A stretch of DNA of 64,000 nt from assembly GCA_014529385.2 (NCBI GenBank), contig CM043969.1:23730446-23794445 (forward strand), read 5' to 3'. The notes below the pieces were generated by a model. That model was given only the letters and a program-made list of their open reading frames with translations, searched no databases and was not told the origin of the DNA. This document shows positions 10,877 to 21,677 of the stretch, piece by piece. Both the position numbers and the translations under genes were made by a program. Each line of letters opens with the position of its first letter. Within the stretch, counting starts at the first letter, position 1. Source of the DNA: Adiantum capillus-veneris (Eukaryota > Streptophyta > Polypodiopsida > Polypodiales > Pteridaceae).

Positions 10877-12279
10877 CATTAGAAAATTTCGGAGGTCATT
10901 TGGAGGGCCTTGTAAGAAATTGTATTTCTCTCTCTAGAAACTTTTTTTAAAATGCACTTGCACCTTGTGAGTACGTCCAAAAGGACAACCAGACACTCTG
11001 AAAAGTAGATTTATATTCCCAATCGTCCTTGAAAACGGTCACTTTTTTATTTAATGCGAGCGTCTTTTTCAGGAGGCATGTGCGGCGCATTCAATGCAGC
11101 TTACGTCATCACTGAAAGTTGAAAAGTCACAAACTATAAAATAGTGATAGATTTTGAGGATTTTGACACCACCTATGCATCTGGAACGCCAAAATACCTT
11201 AAAAACGAATGTCTACTTGTCTCATTCCGACATCCGGAGAGGCAAAAAATGTCCAAAAACCCCCAAAAATGGGCTTTTTACTAAAGGCGCGCGAGGAGGC
11301 ATTCTAAAATTTTAGAATGCCCCTCTGCGCGCCGTTAGTACAAAGCCCATTTTTGGGGGGTTTTGGACACTTATCTTTCCAAAAAGCCCCTTTTTAGAGG
11401 TTTTTGAACATTTTCCTCTCAAAAGCTCCCTAAAAAAAAGAAAAAAGGGCCTTTTTACTAACGGCGCGCGAGGAGGCATTCCAAAATTTTGGAATGCCCC
11501 CTCGCGCGCCGTTAGTACAAAGCTTTTTTTAATGATTTTTGGACACTTATCTTTCCAAAAAGCCCCTTTTTAGAGGTTTTTGGACATTTTCCTCTCAAAA
11601 AGCTCCCTAAAAAGAGGAAAAAAGGGCCTTTTAACTAACGGCGCGCGAGGAGGCATTCCAAAATTTTGGAATGCCCCCTCGCGCGCCGTTAGTACAAAGC
11701 TCTTTTTAGTGATTTTTGGACACTTATCTTTCCAAAAAGCCCCTTTTTAGAGGTTTCTGGACATTTTCCTCTCAAAAAGCTCCCTAAAAAGAGGGAAAAA
11801 GGGCCTTTTTACTAACGGCGCGCGAGGAGGCATTCCAAAATTTTGAAATGCCCCCTCGCGCGCCGTTAGTAAAATGTTCTTTTAGGGGTGTTTGACATTT
11901 TTGGCCTCTTTGGATGTCTAAGCAAGGCAATTGGACACTCATTTCTAGGAGATATGTGTGTTCCGGACGCATTGGCAGTATCAAAAGTTTCAAAATCTTC
12001 CACCACTTGAAAGTTTTGTGACTTTTTGAGTTCTAGTGATGACGTATCCCGTATCAAATGCACCGCATCTACCTTCTGAAAAAGGTGCTCGCATTAAATA
12101 AAAGAGAGTGCTCGTCTTCAAGGACCACTAGATTATTAAATGAGGAGAGGGACACCTTTTATATTTTTGTTAATATCAATCTATTTTTCTACGTAACGTA
12201 GGCTCTTCTCTCATTGGAGGAGCTTATTTTCCTCTCTCTACCAAAAGGCCCGCCAAAAGACCTCCGAAATCTCCTAATG
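10877..12279. mobile_element. Fold-back DNA element with long inverted arms
   Basis: The element is 1403 bp and interrupts the copy 1 RT; the undisturbed sequence is seen at about 20855 and 29450. Its ends are inverted: CATTAG plus ATTTCGGAGGTC at the left match the reverse complement of the right end. Imperfect arms of roughly 390 bp (about 10877-11270 and 11885-12279) face each other, including a shared TACGTCATCACT block. The centre holds a 177-bp tandem repeat. No transposase is encoded, so it is non-autonomous. Only a 1-base overlap of flanking sequence is seen, so the target duplication is unclear. The long arms suggest a Mutator-like or Foldback class, unproven. Confidence 0.85.
11281..11869. 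repeat. 177-bp tandem repeat, each unit carrying a 58-bp palindrome
   Basis: Palindromes lie at 11281-11338, 11458-11515, 11635-11692 and 11812-11869, exactly 177 bp apart. Each runs from CTAACGGCGCGCGAGG through a TTCCAAAATTTTGGAA centre to CGCGCGCCGTTAG and folds with only one or a few mismatches. The first copy has TTCTAAAATTTTAGAA, a symmetric change in both arms. Spacers carry AAAAGCCCCTTTTTAGAGG-like blocks. Confidence 0.9.
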
Positions 12280-13946
12280 CTAAAAGCATAACAACCCCAA
12301 GGAGTGATAAAGGCTGTTTTCAATTGATCCTCCAATGCGATACCTATTTGAAAGTAACCCGAGTAGCCATCGCACACAGTGTACTTCTCATGACCAGCTA
12401 CCTCATTTAGTATCTCATCCTAGAATGGGAGGGGAAAGTGATCTCTTTTTGTTGCCTCATTGAGTGGACGATAATCCACACACACCCTCCACTTGCCGTT
12501 TTTCTTAGGAGTGACAACAACGGGAGAGACCCACTCTGAATTCTCCACTGGATAAATGAAACCTGCTGCTAGAAGCTTTCTTACCTCCTTGAGTAGAGCC
12601 TGCTCCTTAATGACTCCTAGCCTTCTTAGCTTTTGAGCCTTAGGTGTGGCCTCTGGCTTCAACTCAATCTTGTGTTGAACAACATCTACTCCACGCACAT
12701 CGGTGTAGTCTTTAGCAAAAAGCCTCGAAAATTTCCTTAGCACACATTTGAACTCCTCTCTTTCATCCTTTGTAAGTGTTGTAGACAACATACCTTCTAA
12801 CATTCCTTCATCTTCCACCTTTTGGTTCTCTTGAGGACCTACCTCCTCCAAGCCTTGACAAGAGGTCTCTTGGTTGCTTGGCTTAAACCTTACCCCCATG
12901 ACCTCAATGGAAGACTCCTCTTCAGTAATGCTGCCGCTACTTTCTTCTTCTGAAGTGCTATCGGTCCAACCTTCTTCCGTCTCACTTTGAGATGATTCTT
13001 CATGGAGCTCCTCTTGGCGTTGCTCCTTCATGTCAAAGACAACCTTCTTATGATTGTCATTCCTGCAAATTAATTTCCCACTCTCCCAATCCTGCAAAGC
13101 TCGCATTTTCATTAGCCATGGTCTTCCTAGGATAAATGGATAACCACTTCCCTTGGTCGACATAACATAAAAATCCACCGCTTTCTTAATGCCAAAGGCC
13201 TCTACAAAGACATTTTTACAAATGCCTACACACCTAGCCTTGCTATTGTTTGCCATTTTCACTTTGATTTCAGGTGTCTCATGGATGTGCATGCCTAGTC
13301 TTTGCATGAGTCCCTCTGTCATGATGCAAATTTGTGCACCCCCATCCACTAGACCTTTCCTAACCAATCTCCCTTTGATGTAACAGTCTAGCACCGGTGT
13401 AATGTCCTCATTCATTTCAGCTTGTGCAATTTTTACAACAGGCACACTCTCTTTTACCTTTCTCCTAGTGGTAACTGCCCTTGTTAAATCCCTCCTAACT
13501 TGTGGACATAATGCAAGAAATTGAGGCCATGAAATATCAGGACCCTTACCTCTCATGTCTTCCAACAAGTTGTACGGAGCCATACCATGTCCAAGAGGGA
13601 AGTCTTGGAGGTTGATACGACGTCGAGTCCTCTTGGTTTCCTTGGTTTCCTTTGCCTTCTTGCCTTGTCCATGGTCACTCTGTGATGTGACTCCTTCTTT
13701 CTCTTTACCTTTTCGTCGGCCACGCTTAATGCCATTGGCTTCCATGTCAACCTCATTTGAATTTGTCACCTCTACCACATGCACATTTGGATCTGGCAAA
13801 GGTGGAACTCCTTCTACCCCTTGTGGAGGTGGTCTTGGTCCATTTGGCCTTTGTAGAAGCCTTGGTTGTTGACCAGCTCCTTCTCCTGCATTCATCACTG
13901 GGTAATTCAAGTTAGGTCTCCCTGGCTCTCCACGGGCCAAGGACAA
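12280..13946 (-). pseudogene. Protease to start of RT, array copy 1, ending in TAG
   Basis: The open frame 13946-12420 covers a basic linker, an aspartic protease with LVDGGAQICIM (DGG where DSG or DTG is usual) and the flap-side FILGRPWL, an acidic linker, and the RT fingers (WRVCVDYRPLNEATK). It stops at TAG (12420-12422) inside the RT, at the codon that is CAG in copy 2 (20998-21000). A further in-frame stretch runs from there to the fold-back insertion. The same TAG recurs in copy 3. Confidence 0.88.
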
Positions 13947-14776
13947 TTATACATCCCATGTCCAGACTCTCCGAAATTCCAACATTGCAAGACTCTCCTA
14001 GGTCGTGGGTCTCGCTCTTCAGACTTCTTTGCTTGTCCCTTTGGACCTACGGCTTGTGCAAGGTGAATTGACAGGCTGCTTAAGGATTCATTTAACTTCT
14101 CAATCACTTCAACCGTTACCTCAGGAAGCTCCTTAGATGTTGATGCTTGTGACTTACCTTTGGGTCTAAGACCTTCTATTGGAACCTCCCCCCTTAAGCA
14201 CTTGAGTTTCCTATATTTCTCAGCAGCCCTAGTTTCAGCTGCATCAAAGGTAGCAGGTGCACCCGCCTCAACGTTTACCTTAAGGTCAGGAAAGAGTCCG
14301 GCTATGAACCTCTCCTTCTTTAGAAATTCTGCACCATCACCAGGGTTAGCAACATTTCGTATCCATAGAGCCCAAAGACGTAGGAACTCTTGCTTGTACA
14401 AGTAGTAGTCATCTAAGTCTTTTTGCTTATGAGAAACAATGTCTTGCCATAGCTTTTGAGTGTTTTGGGGATCAAAGAAGTATCTCTTGAAATGATTGAT
14501 AACTTCCATGTAATTTTCTTTAACTTCCTCAGGCAAAGAGTCAAACCAAGTGCTAGCATCTTTCCTAAGGACTACCTCAAACATTTCTACACGTTCTTGA
14601 TCAGTTACTATCCTCTTGATACGACAAGACATCTTGAAATTTGCCAAAAATAATTCTGCATCCTCTCCAGGCTCTCCAAAGAAAAGAGGATATCCAGACA
14701 TTTGGCGTTGGTTCTCCATTGAATTGATTTCAAAGTGACGCGTTTTGTTTTTTCTTTCTTTAAAAGATCTACACAA
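13907..14776 (-). pseudogene. Gag, array copy 1
   Basis: The 289-residue frame holds the capsid-like domain (FFGEPGEDAELFLANFK to FIAGLFPDLKVNV) and a nucleocapsid region. The likely start is the Met beginning MENQRQ, about 20 codons in. The zinc knuckle reads CWNFGESGHGMYNC, so the second Cys is Phe, unlike copies 2 and 3. A missing G in a GGGG run near 13936 shifts the frame, so Gag and protease are no longer fused as they are in copies 2 and 3. Confidence 0.87.
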
Positions 14777-15330
14777 TAAATTCTCTAAATTGCAATCTAT
14801 TCTACAACAAAATAAAAATATTCACATCAAATGACCTATGATAATCAATGAGAGGTAGGATGACAGGGTTTGGTGACGCGCGAGAATTTCTCCTACTCTT
14901 TGGGCACCAAACATGAACACCATACGTTGTTGAAAATGGATTTTTCTACTAATTGCAATGTTTATTCTAATGTGTGGAGTGAAATGAAAGGGGAAAACCT
15001 CTATTCTTGGGCCATTATCCATTGTTATGCATGACCTTATGCTTAAAACAAAACAAAAATATAGACGTTCAAACTAAGGTCGTACCTAATGAGAGGCAAA
15101 ATAAAAGGATTTACTGATGCGTTTATCTCTGCCAACCTAAGAGGACCTAAAATTCTACGAATTACACGTTGAAATTGCAACTTAGTACTAACAATTATGT
15201 GTACTTTTGCCTTGCAATGGGAATGAAGGGATCATACAAATTCTCGTGATTCATGCAAGCTACTTGATTATGCTAAAGGTTGAGCCTACACAAAACATAC
15301 ACAAGCCTTTCCTCAGTGGGGGCACCAAAT
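14777..15330 (-). other. Leader and primer-binding site, array copy 1
   Basis: This is the untranslated leader of about 550 bases between the 5' LTR and gag. The primer-binding site (minus-strand TGGTGCCCCCACTGAGGA) is at 15310-15327, three bases from the LTR. Two loosely similar blocks occur in the leader (around 14825-14940 and 15060-15180), suggesting an old internal duplication. No gene is seen. Confidence 0.75.
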
Positions 15331-16352
15331 TGAGGCGGTCCGGGGCGGGCACCAAGAGAGGCGACCTCTAAACACCCCTCAAGGCTCCCGTGCTGCTCAA
15401 TTGGGGCTGGGGCAACCACGAGCACAACACAACAACAAACCCACAGCCAAAACAAACAAGATAGGGGCACCACCTAGTTATGGTATGCGAACTAGGACGC
15501 AAGAGAGATTTTGGCACAACCAAGAAGATGCACCACACAAAACACACAAACAACCTCACACCAAGACACACACAAACTGGACAGAGAGAGCTAGAGCAAA
15601 GGGAAGAGAGAGAGAAAAGGATCTTGGGTAATACCTTATTTGTGACTTGCAAATGAAGATGGTTCGTTATGATGCTATCGTAGAACTTGTATAAAACTCA
15701 CTCAATGCTTAGTGATTGCTAAACATTGCCAAAACACACACACTGTCTTAGGGTGTGGGAGACCTCTCACCACAATACCCTCTTACAATGGACAAAAAAA
15801 TGGCAATGAAAAAACACACTAAAAACACTTTCTAAATCAAGATCAACCGATAAAAACTCAAAATACACAAGTCACCTTGAATTCACCGAACCGTATTGCA
15901 CAAATGGAAGGATGAAGATTTGAACGTCGAATCACGCCTTTGATGCACCAAACCTCAATTTATTGATGATGAAGGAGCATATACAATAGTGGTTTTGAGA
16001 TTTGTGGAACTCACGCTCTCTCACTTACAATGTGTAGCTTGAAGGCTTCTCTCACACAAGAGTGAAGCTCACAAGTGGTTGCTACACCTAAGTCTCTCCT
16101 CACGCATAGAGTGTTGGGGTGCTATGTGAGATATTGGAGGTTGTTTTACAAGAAGGAGAGGGGCCTATTTATAGGTTGGAGACCCCATATTAAGATTATT
16201 GGAAATCCTAATTTACAAGCTAACAAATCAGGATTATGATTTTTTTGAATATCAAAACATTGCGGGCCTTCTTTGTCTGCTTGAGTCATGGGTGTGGGCT
16301 CAAAAGAGAGCATTATTGATGGTAGATAAGGTGAAAGTAAGTTTTAAGGAAG

Positions 16353-16391
<39 letters not shown>

Positions 16392-17994
16392 ACTATACAT
16401 GTCTTGAGGTGAGGTGTCTTTTATGGTTAGGTCAATGCTATTTTGTGTTAGTATGTTAGTCGTTAGTAATCACTAGAAAGTTAATGTTACATTTACAATG
16501 GGTAGAGTGAGTGTATTTGATGAAGGAAGAGGGGTGAATTAAAAGAGAATCATTAAGATGGTGAAGCTTTGAAGAAGCTTGAACTCACCCTTGTGTAGAT
16601 TGTGGAAAAAATGACCGCTGGTCTTCTTCTTCTTCTTCGCTTCTTTACGCCGCCGCCACGGTTGACCACCACGATGAAAAGAGGATTTGTTGATGAAAAA
16701 TCCTCAATTTGCAGAAGTTATCATGGTTAAGATGCTGAATTTTAGATATTTTAGGAGAGGTAAATGAAATTGTAACATAGAAGCAATAGAGAGAGACATG
16801 GAGAGGGTGTATGTATGTAGAGGTTCATAAAAGAACTATAGGGATGAGAGAGAAGGGTAATGGTGAAGAGGTGGGAGAAGCCATGGAAATTGCAGGTTTG
16901 AGTGAGGGAAGGAGAGGGAGGGATGTGTAAGAGTGAGTAGGTGTGTGGAAGGGTGAGAGAAGACTAAGGGCTACTTGTGAGAAAAGTGGGCAGACTGGGG
17001 TCCACTCAAAAAATCATAGCTCACCGCTGGTAGCTCCAAAAATCATGAAACAATTTGAGGTGATTATTCAGAGCGTGGGCTACAGTTTCTCTTTTGATCA
17101 CCGCTCCAAATTCGGAGTGGAGATAGGTGCCAAAATTCTCACCAAAAAGCCTGTTTTTATGCCTGCGAAAGTCTTTTAGTGGCCCCCTCCTTTGTTGAAT
17201 TTGTACAATGCATCCAAGAGTGAGCCCCCTTTGTCATATTATAATACAAAGCATTCAAGTTGCCCTTGACCCATGCATGGAGGAGGATTATTGGTGAAAT
17301 AAAAATATATACATGGTGGGACTAGTGTATGGACTATTCATGGACTTTAGCTCAATGAGCACATGGTGTTAGAATAATGAGTAAAAATAATAATAAAAAT
17401 ATGGAGGAGTTATGGATATGGAAAGATATTGGAATCATATGATATGGTCCCTCCTTGAATTATTTTGGTGAAAGAGGAAAAGGTATGCAAGTAAATAATA
17501 TAATAAACGTAACTAATGAGTAGAAATCAATTTTTTGTTTTCACGAGGGTGAGGGTGAAAATGTGGGAGTGATTTGTATAAAGGAAAAAAATGAGGTTAG
17601 AATATGTACATATTGGCAAAAAATATACTTATGGTGTAAGAGGATGAAAGAAGGTGTACATAGGTTTAATAAAACACACACCCAAGTAGAAATATTTAAA
17701 TAAAATACCAAAATAATTATAAAAAATCCCTATATTTAGGCCATATATACAATGAAATATTTACACACAAAGAGGCCATAATATACTTTTATTTTTTATT
17801 TTTTTTATTTTTTTTGGCTCACCTAGCCCAGTGACTAGCTAGCTGAGGGTTTTTAAGAAGATATGGGAAAAGCCCCCTAACTCACACACGCCTATGTACA
17901 GTGAAATGGTAGGGATAGCCATAGCGTTTGGGTGAATTTGGTAGGGTGGAGTAATCTAGTATGGCAATTATGGAGAGCCGAAAAACGGCTATCA
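15331..17994 (-). repeat. Shared LTR between array copies 1 and 2
   Basis: The LTR is 2664 bp, plus-strand TGAGGCGG...GGCTATCA. It acts as 5' LTR for copy 1 and 3' LTR for copy 2. The minus-strand TATA box is at 16166-16173. A (GA)n tract at about 16352-16389 corresponds to the (CT)n tract of the other LTRs, with a different length. Confidence 0.93.
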
Positions 17995-18037
17995 TTAGCT
18001 CTTTCCCCAGGATGATGGTATATTCATGTACCATCAT
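17995..18037 (-). promoter_or_regulatory. Polypurine tract and stem-loop, array copy 2
   Basis: The minus-strand tract GGGGAAAGAGCTAA adjoins the LTR. The inverted repeat has arms at 18012-18020 and 18029-18037 and the conserved CATGAATA loop. Confidence 0.72.
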
Positions 18038-19244
18038 AGAGCATCTTTTCCAAAGAGAGTGCTTCAGAGTCCTTGACGAGATCTTCATTGTTTGGCCCCT
18101 CAGAATTTTGGCTGGAGTTACACTCATGCTTCATGTAACAACACTTACATGAGACAGCGGCCTTTGGACAGATCTTTGGTAGATCCTTTGGTAGAAGGTG
18201 ACTCAAATAGGGCTTCAAGCGATACCCGTTTACCTTCCTGGAGTGCTCTTTACCATTCAAGTCCATAAGCTGATAGTAACTAGAATTGAAAGCCTTCTTG
18301 ACTATGTATGGCCCTTGCCATCTAGTTTCAAACTTGGCATCAAAACGATTGTCAAGTCGATTGTCATACCTTAGCACAAGCTCTCCTTCCTTGATGCCTT
18401 TGTCCTTCAGTTTCTTGTCATGCGTTTCTTTCGCTTGTGTGGCTTTCCTCTTGTAGCACTCGTATGCTGCTTCTCTTTTCCACTCAAGCTCCACTAACGT
18501 AAGAAGTCGATCCATCCATACCTCTTGATCATCTTGTGCTCCTTTGCCATGAAGTCGCATTGTTGGAATGTTGAGCTCGATAGGCTGCAAAGCCTCTTGA
18601 CCATAGACCAAGTGAAATGGTGTGAACTCCGTGGCTTCCCTATATGTGGTTCGATATGCCCACAAGGCACCATCCAAGAAGTCATCCCATAATTTTGTCT
18701 TGTTTTGCACCATCTTTCTAATGATTCCTGCAATGACACCATTAGCCTTCTCCACCAAACCATTTGACTGTGGGTAGTATGGTGTGCTATGACGATGTAG
18801 AATGTGAAGCTCTTCACAAACTTCTGTGAGCAAGCCCTTCCTAAACCCTGGACCATTATCAGAAACAATCTCCAAAGGTGTGCCAAATCTGCAACAAATG
18901 TGAGTGTACACAAACTTGCTAACTGTCCTCTCATTCACTCTTGCCACACTTTGAGCTTCCACCCACCTAGTCATATAGTCTACAGCCACTAGAATGTAGA
19001 GTTTACCATTTTTTGTCCTAGGCAGAGGACCCATAGCATCAATGCCCCACTTTTCAAAGGGTCCATTTGCAAGCACTATTTGCCTCGGGCCATGCACCAA
19101 CCTTCTATTTCCATTTATCTGACAATTGTGACAGCTTTTACACCAATGTTGAACATCCACATGCAAGCTTGGCCAAACATACCCGCAAGCAAAATCTTCT
19201 TCACAGTTGATTCTTGGGAAAATGACCACCACATGCCTCTTCAT
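18024..19244 (-). pseudogene. Integrase, array copy 2
   Basis: The 406-residue frame covers the zinc-finger end (HWCKSCHNCQ), the catalytic core with GIDAMGP, VSDNGPGF and NGLVEKAN (D, D, E), the GPY/F-type module and the Cys-rich tail. The N-terminal few residues are out of frame because of single-base losses near 19183 (CCCC to CCC) and 19220 (AAAAA to AAAA). From about 19183 to the stop the domain is intact. Confidence 0.88.
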
Positions 19245-21111
19245 GCAAACCTTTTAGAATGGCTGGAATTTCCTCGATAGTTGGTACTCTTCTGCACACT
19301 TGATCCTTCCCTTTTTGATAGAGGGAGCCTTCTAGGAAGAGATAGAAACTTGCCTTCTTCATGAGTCTCCTCTTCTGAGCCTTCGTGAAGTCTTGTGGAA
19401 ACTCACCCTCCAAAATGTAGCCGATAATGGGAGCCAATGACTCCAATCCCTGGTATCTCGGTTGCTTGACAGCTGCTGCCACCATGATGACCTGCACTTC
19501 TCTCTCAACACATGTAACTGCTTGTTGTGCAAGTAAATCGGCATCTTCATTTTGTTTCCTCGGATATGATATAGTTGCACTTCTTCAAACTGATTAAACA
19601 TCTTACGAATGGCATGAACTTTTGTCCTTAAGCTTTCATTCTTGCATGCCCAAATGCCTAAAATCTGTTTAACAATGAGAAGTGCATCTCCCTTTACCAT
19701 GAGACGTTTTATCCCTTGGCAATGCACATCTTCAAACCATGAAGTAGTGTGTCGTATTCTGCTTCATTGTTGCTAGTTGAACCTGGTAGATTGACCTTCT
19801 CTTTCATGACCACCTCTCCACTTGGGTTGAGCAACACTAGCCCTCCCCCTGCTTTTCATGTGGCTCGTCGAAAAGCTCCATCAAAGAACAAGGTAAAAGC
19901 ATTGGGAATACTTTTTGGTGGTGGCAATGGTAGGGTATTTACTTGAGGCACCTTAATTTCCTTCTCATGTACCCTATAAGTGAGAATCCCTGCCAATTGT
20001 GCATGCACACTATCTTCTACCTTGAAAGAGTATTGGAACTCTTGCAACTCCATAATCCACTTTGAGATCCTAGTACTAAGATTCATTTGAGATGACACCC
20101 AAGGGAACAAATTTTCTGCAGTGAGAATTACAAAAGGTTTTGGTAGTAGTAGGATCTAAACTTTCTCACCGCAAACATGAGAGAAAGCATCATGAGTTCT
20201 GCTTCTGTGTAGTCTCTCTCCAAAGCATTCATGACCCTACTAGCAAAGTAGATGGGTCGCATCCTTGTACTGTGGGGATCTTGTTGTAGCAACACAGCAC
20301 CAATTGTTTCCCTTCCAACACTAGAGCTAACAAAGAATGTGTACTCCCAACAAGGAGGCATGAGTGTTGGTAGCTCTGACAAAATGACTTTAATGTTACA
20401 AAAATACTCTTCAAGCTCATCAGACCATGCAAATTCTACTTGTTGTGTCAACTTTTGCAAAGGATGAAGCAACTCCGAGGCTAAGTGAATGAAGCGTGAC
20501 ATATACTTCACCTTCTGAATGAAAGAGATGACCTCCTTAAGACTCTTCGGTGATGGGAGCTCAATACGAGCCTTTGCCTTTGAAGGATCCACCTCAATGC
20601 CTTTATAGGAAACCTTGTGACCAAGCAAGATCACTTCATCCTCAGCTATGTGACACTTGTCGGGGTTGAGTTGACCTCCCATGTCATAGAGATTCTTTAA
20701 ACCTTCTTCTACCCTTTGTAGATGCAATGATTTTGAGCTATAAATGCAAAAATCATCAATAAAAACCCTAATGGACTTTCCAAAGAATGCTTGAAACACC
20801 ATGTTCATGAAGCGTTGGAAAGTTGCAGGACCATTTGTCAGGCCAAATGGTATGACTCTAAAAGCATAACAACCCCAAGGAGTGATAAAGGTTGTTTTCA
20901 ATTGATCCTCCAATGCGATACCTATTTGAAAGTAACCCGAGTAGCCATCGCACACAGTGTACTTCTCATGACCAGCTACCTCATTTAGTATCTCATCCTG
21001 GAATGGGAGGGGAAAGTGATCTCTTTTTGTTGCCTCATTGAGTGGACGATAATCCACACACACCCTCCACTTGCCGTTTTTCTTAGGAGTGACAACAACG
21101 GAGAGACCCAC
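19201..21111 (-). pseudogene. RT and both RNase H domains, array copy 2 (several frameshifts)
   Basis: Homologous to 27572-29650 of copy 3 but split by one-base losses near 19563, 19719, 20147 and 21101, each in a short homopolymer, and by a GGA-to-TGA stop near 19858. The longest piece (20128-21111) runs from the RT fingers, through FIDD, to the tether RNase H. In this copy the RT codon at 20998-21000 is CAG, not TAG. The enzyme chain cannot be produced from this copy as read. Confidence 0.85.
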
Positions 21112-21674
21112 TCTGAATTCTCCACTGGATAAATGAAACCTGCTGCTAGAAGCTTTCTTACCTCCTTGAGTAGAGCCTGCTCCTTAATGACTCCTAGCCT
21201 TCGTAGCTTTTGAGCCTTAGGTGTGGCCTCTGGCTTCAACTCAATCTTGTGTTGAACAACATCTACTCCACGCACATCGGTGTAGTCTTTAGGAAAAAGC
21301 CTCGAAAATTTCCTTAGCACACATTTGAACTCCTCTCTTTCATCCTTTGTAAGTGTTGTAGACAACATACCTTCTAACATTCCTTCATCTTCCACCTTTT
21401 GGTTCTCTTGAGGACCTACCTCCTCCAAGCCTTGACAAGAGGTCTCTTGGTTGCTTGGCTTAAACCTTACCCCCATGACCTCGATGGAAGACTCCTCTTC
21501 AGTAATGCTGCCGCTACTTTCTTCTTCTGAAGTGCTATCGGTCCAACCTTCTTCCGTCTCACTTTGAGATGATTCTTCATGGAGCTCCTCTTGGCGTTGC
21601 TCCTTCATGTCAAAGACAACCTTCTTATGATTGTCATTCCTGCAAATTAATTTCCCACTCTCCCAATCCTGCAA
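20985..21674 (-). pseudogene. Acidic linker and RT N-terminus, array copy 2
   Basis: In frame with the gag-protease piece above it but separated by a TGA at 21675-21677, where the other copies have an Arg CGA codon. That is a C-to-T change at a CpG. It holds the Glu/Ser-rich linker (ESSQSETEEGWTDSTSEEE) and the pre-RT segment, then goes out of frame at the loss near 21101. Confidence 0.83.
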
Positions 21675-21677
21675 AGC

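Noticed and set aside
11281-11869. Regularly spaced palindromic repeats suggesting a CRISPR-like array
   Set aside because: The spacers are themselves repeated, the setting is a eukaryotic transposon, and no cas gene is present.
10871-12285. A short (3-bp CTC/CTA) target duplication for the fold-back element
   Set aside because: Comparison with copies 2 and 3 gives only one overlapping base; a longer duplication would require an extra deletion.
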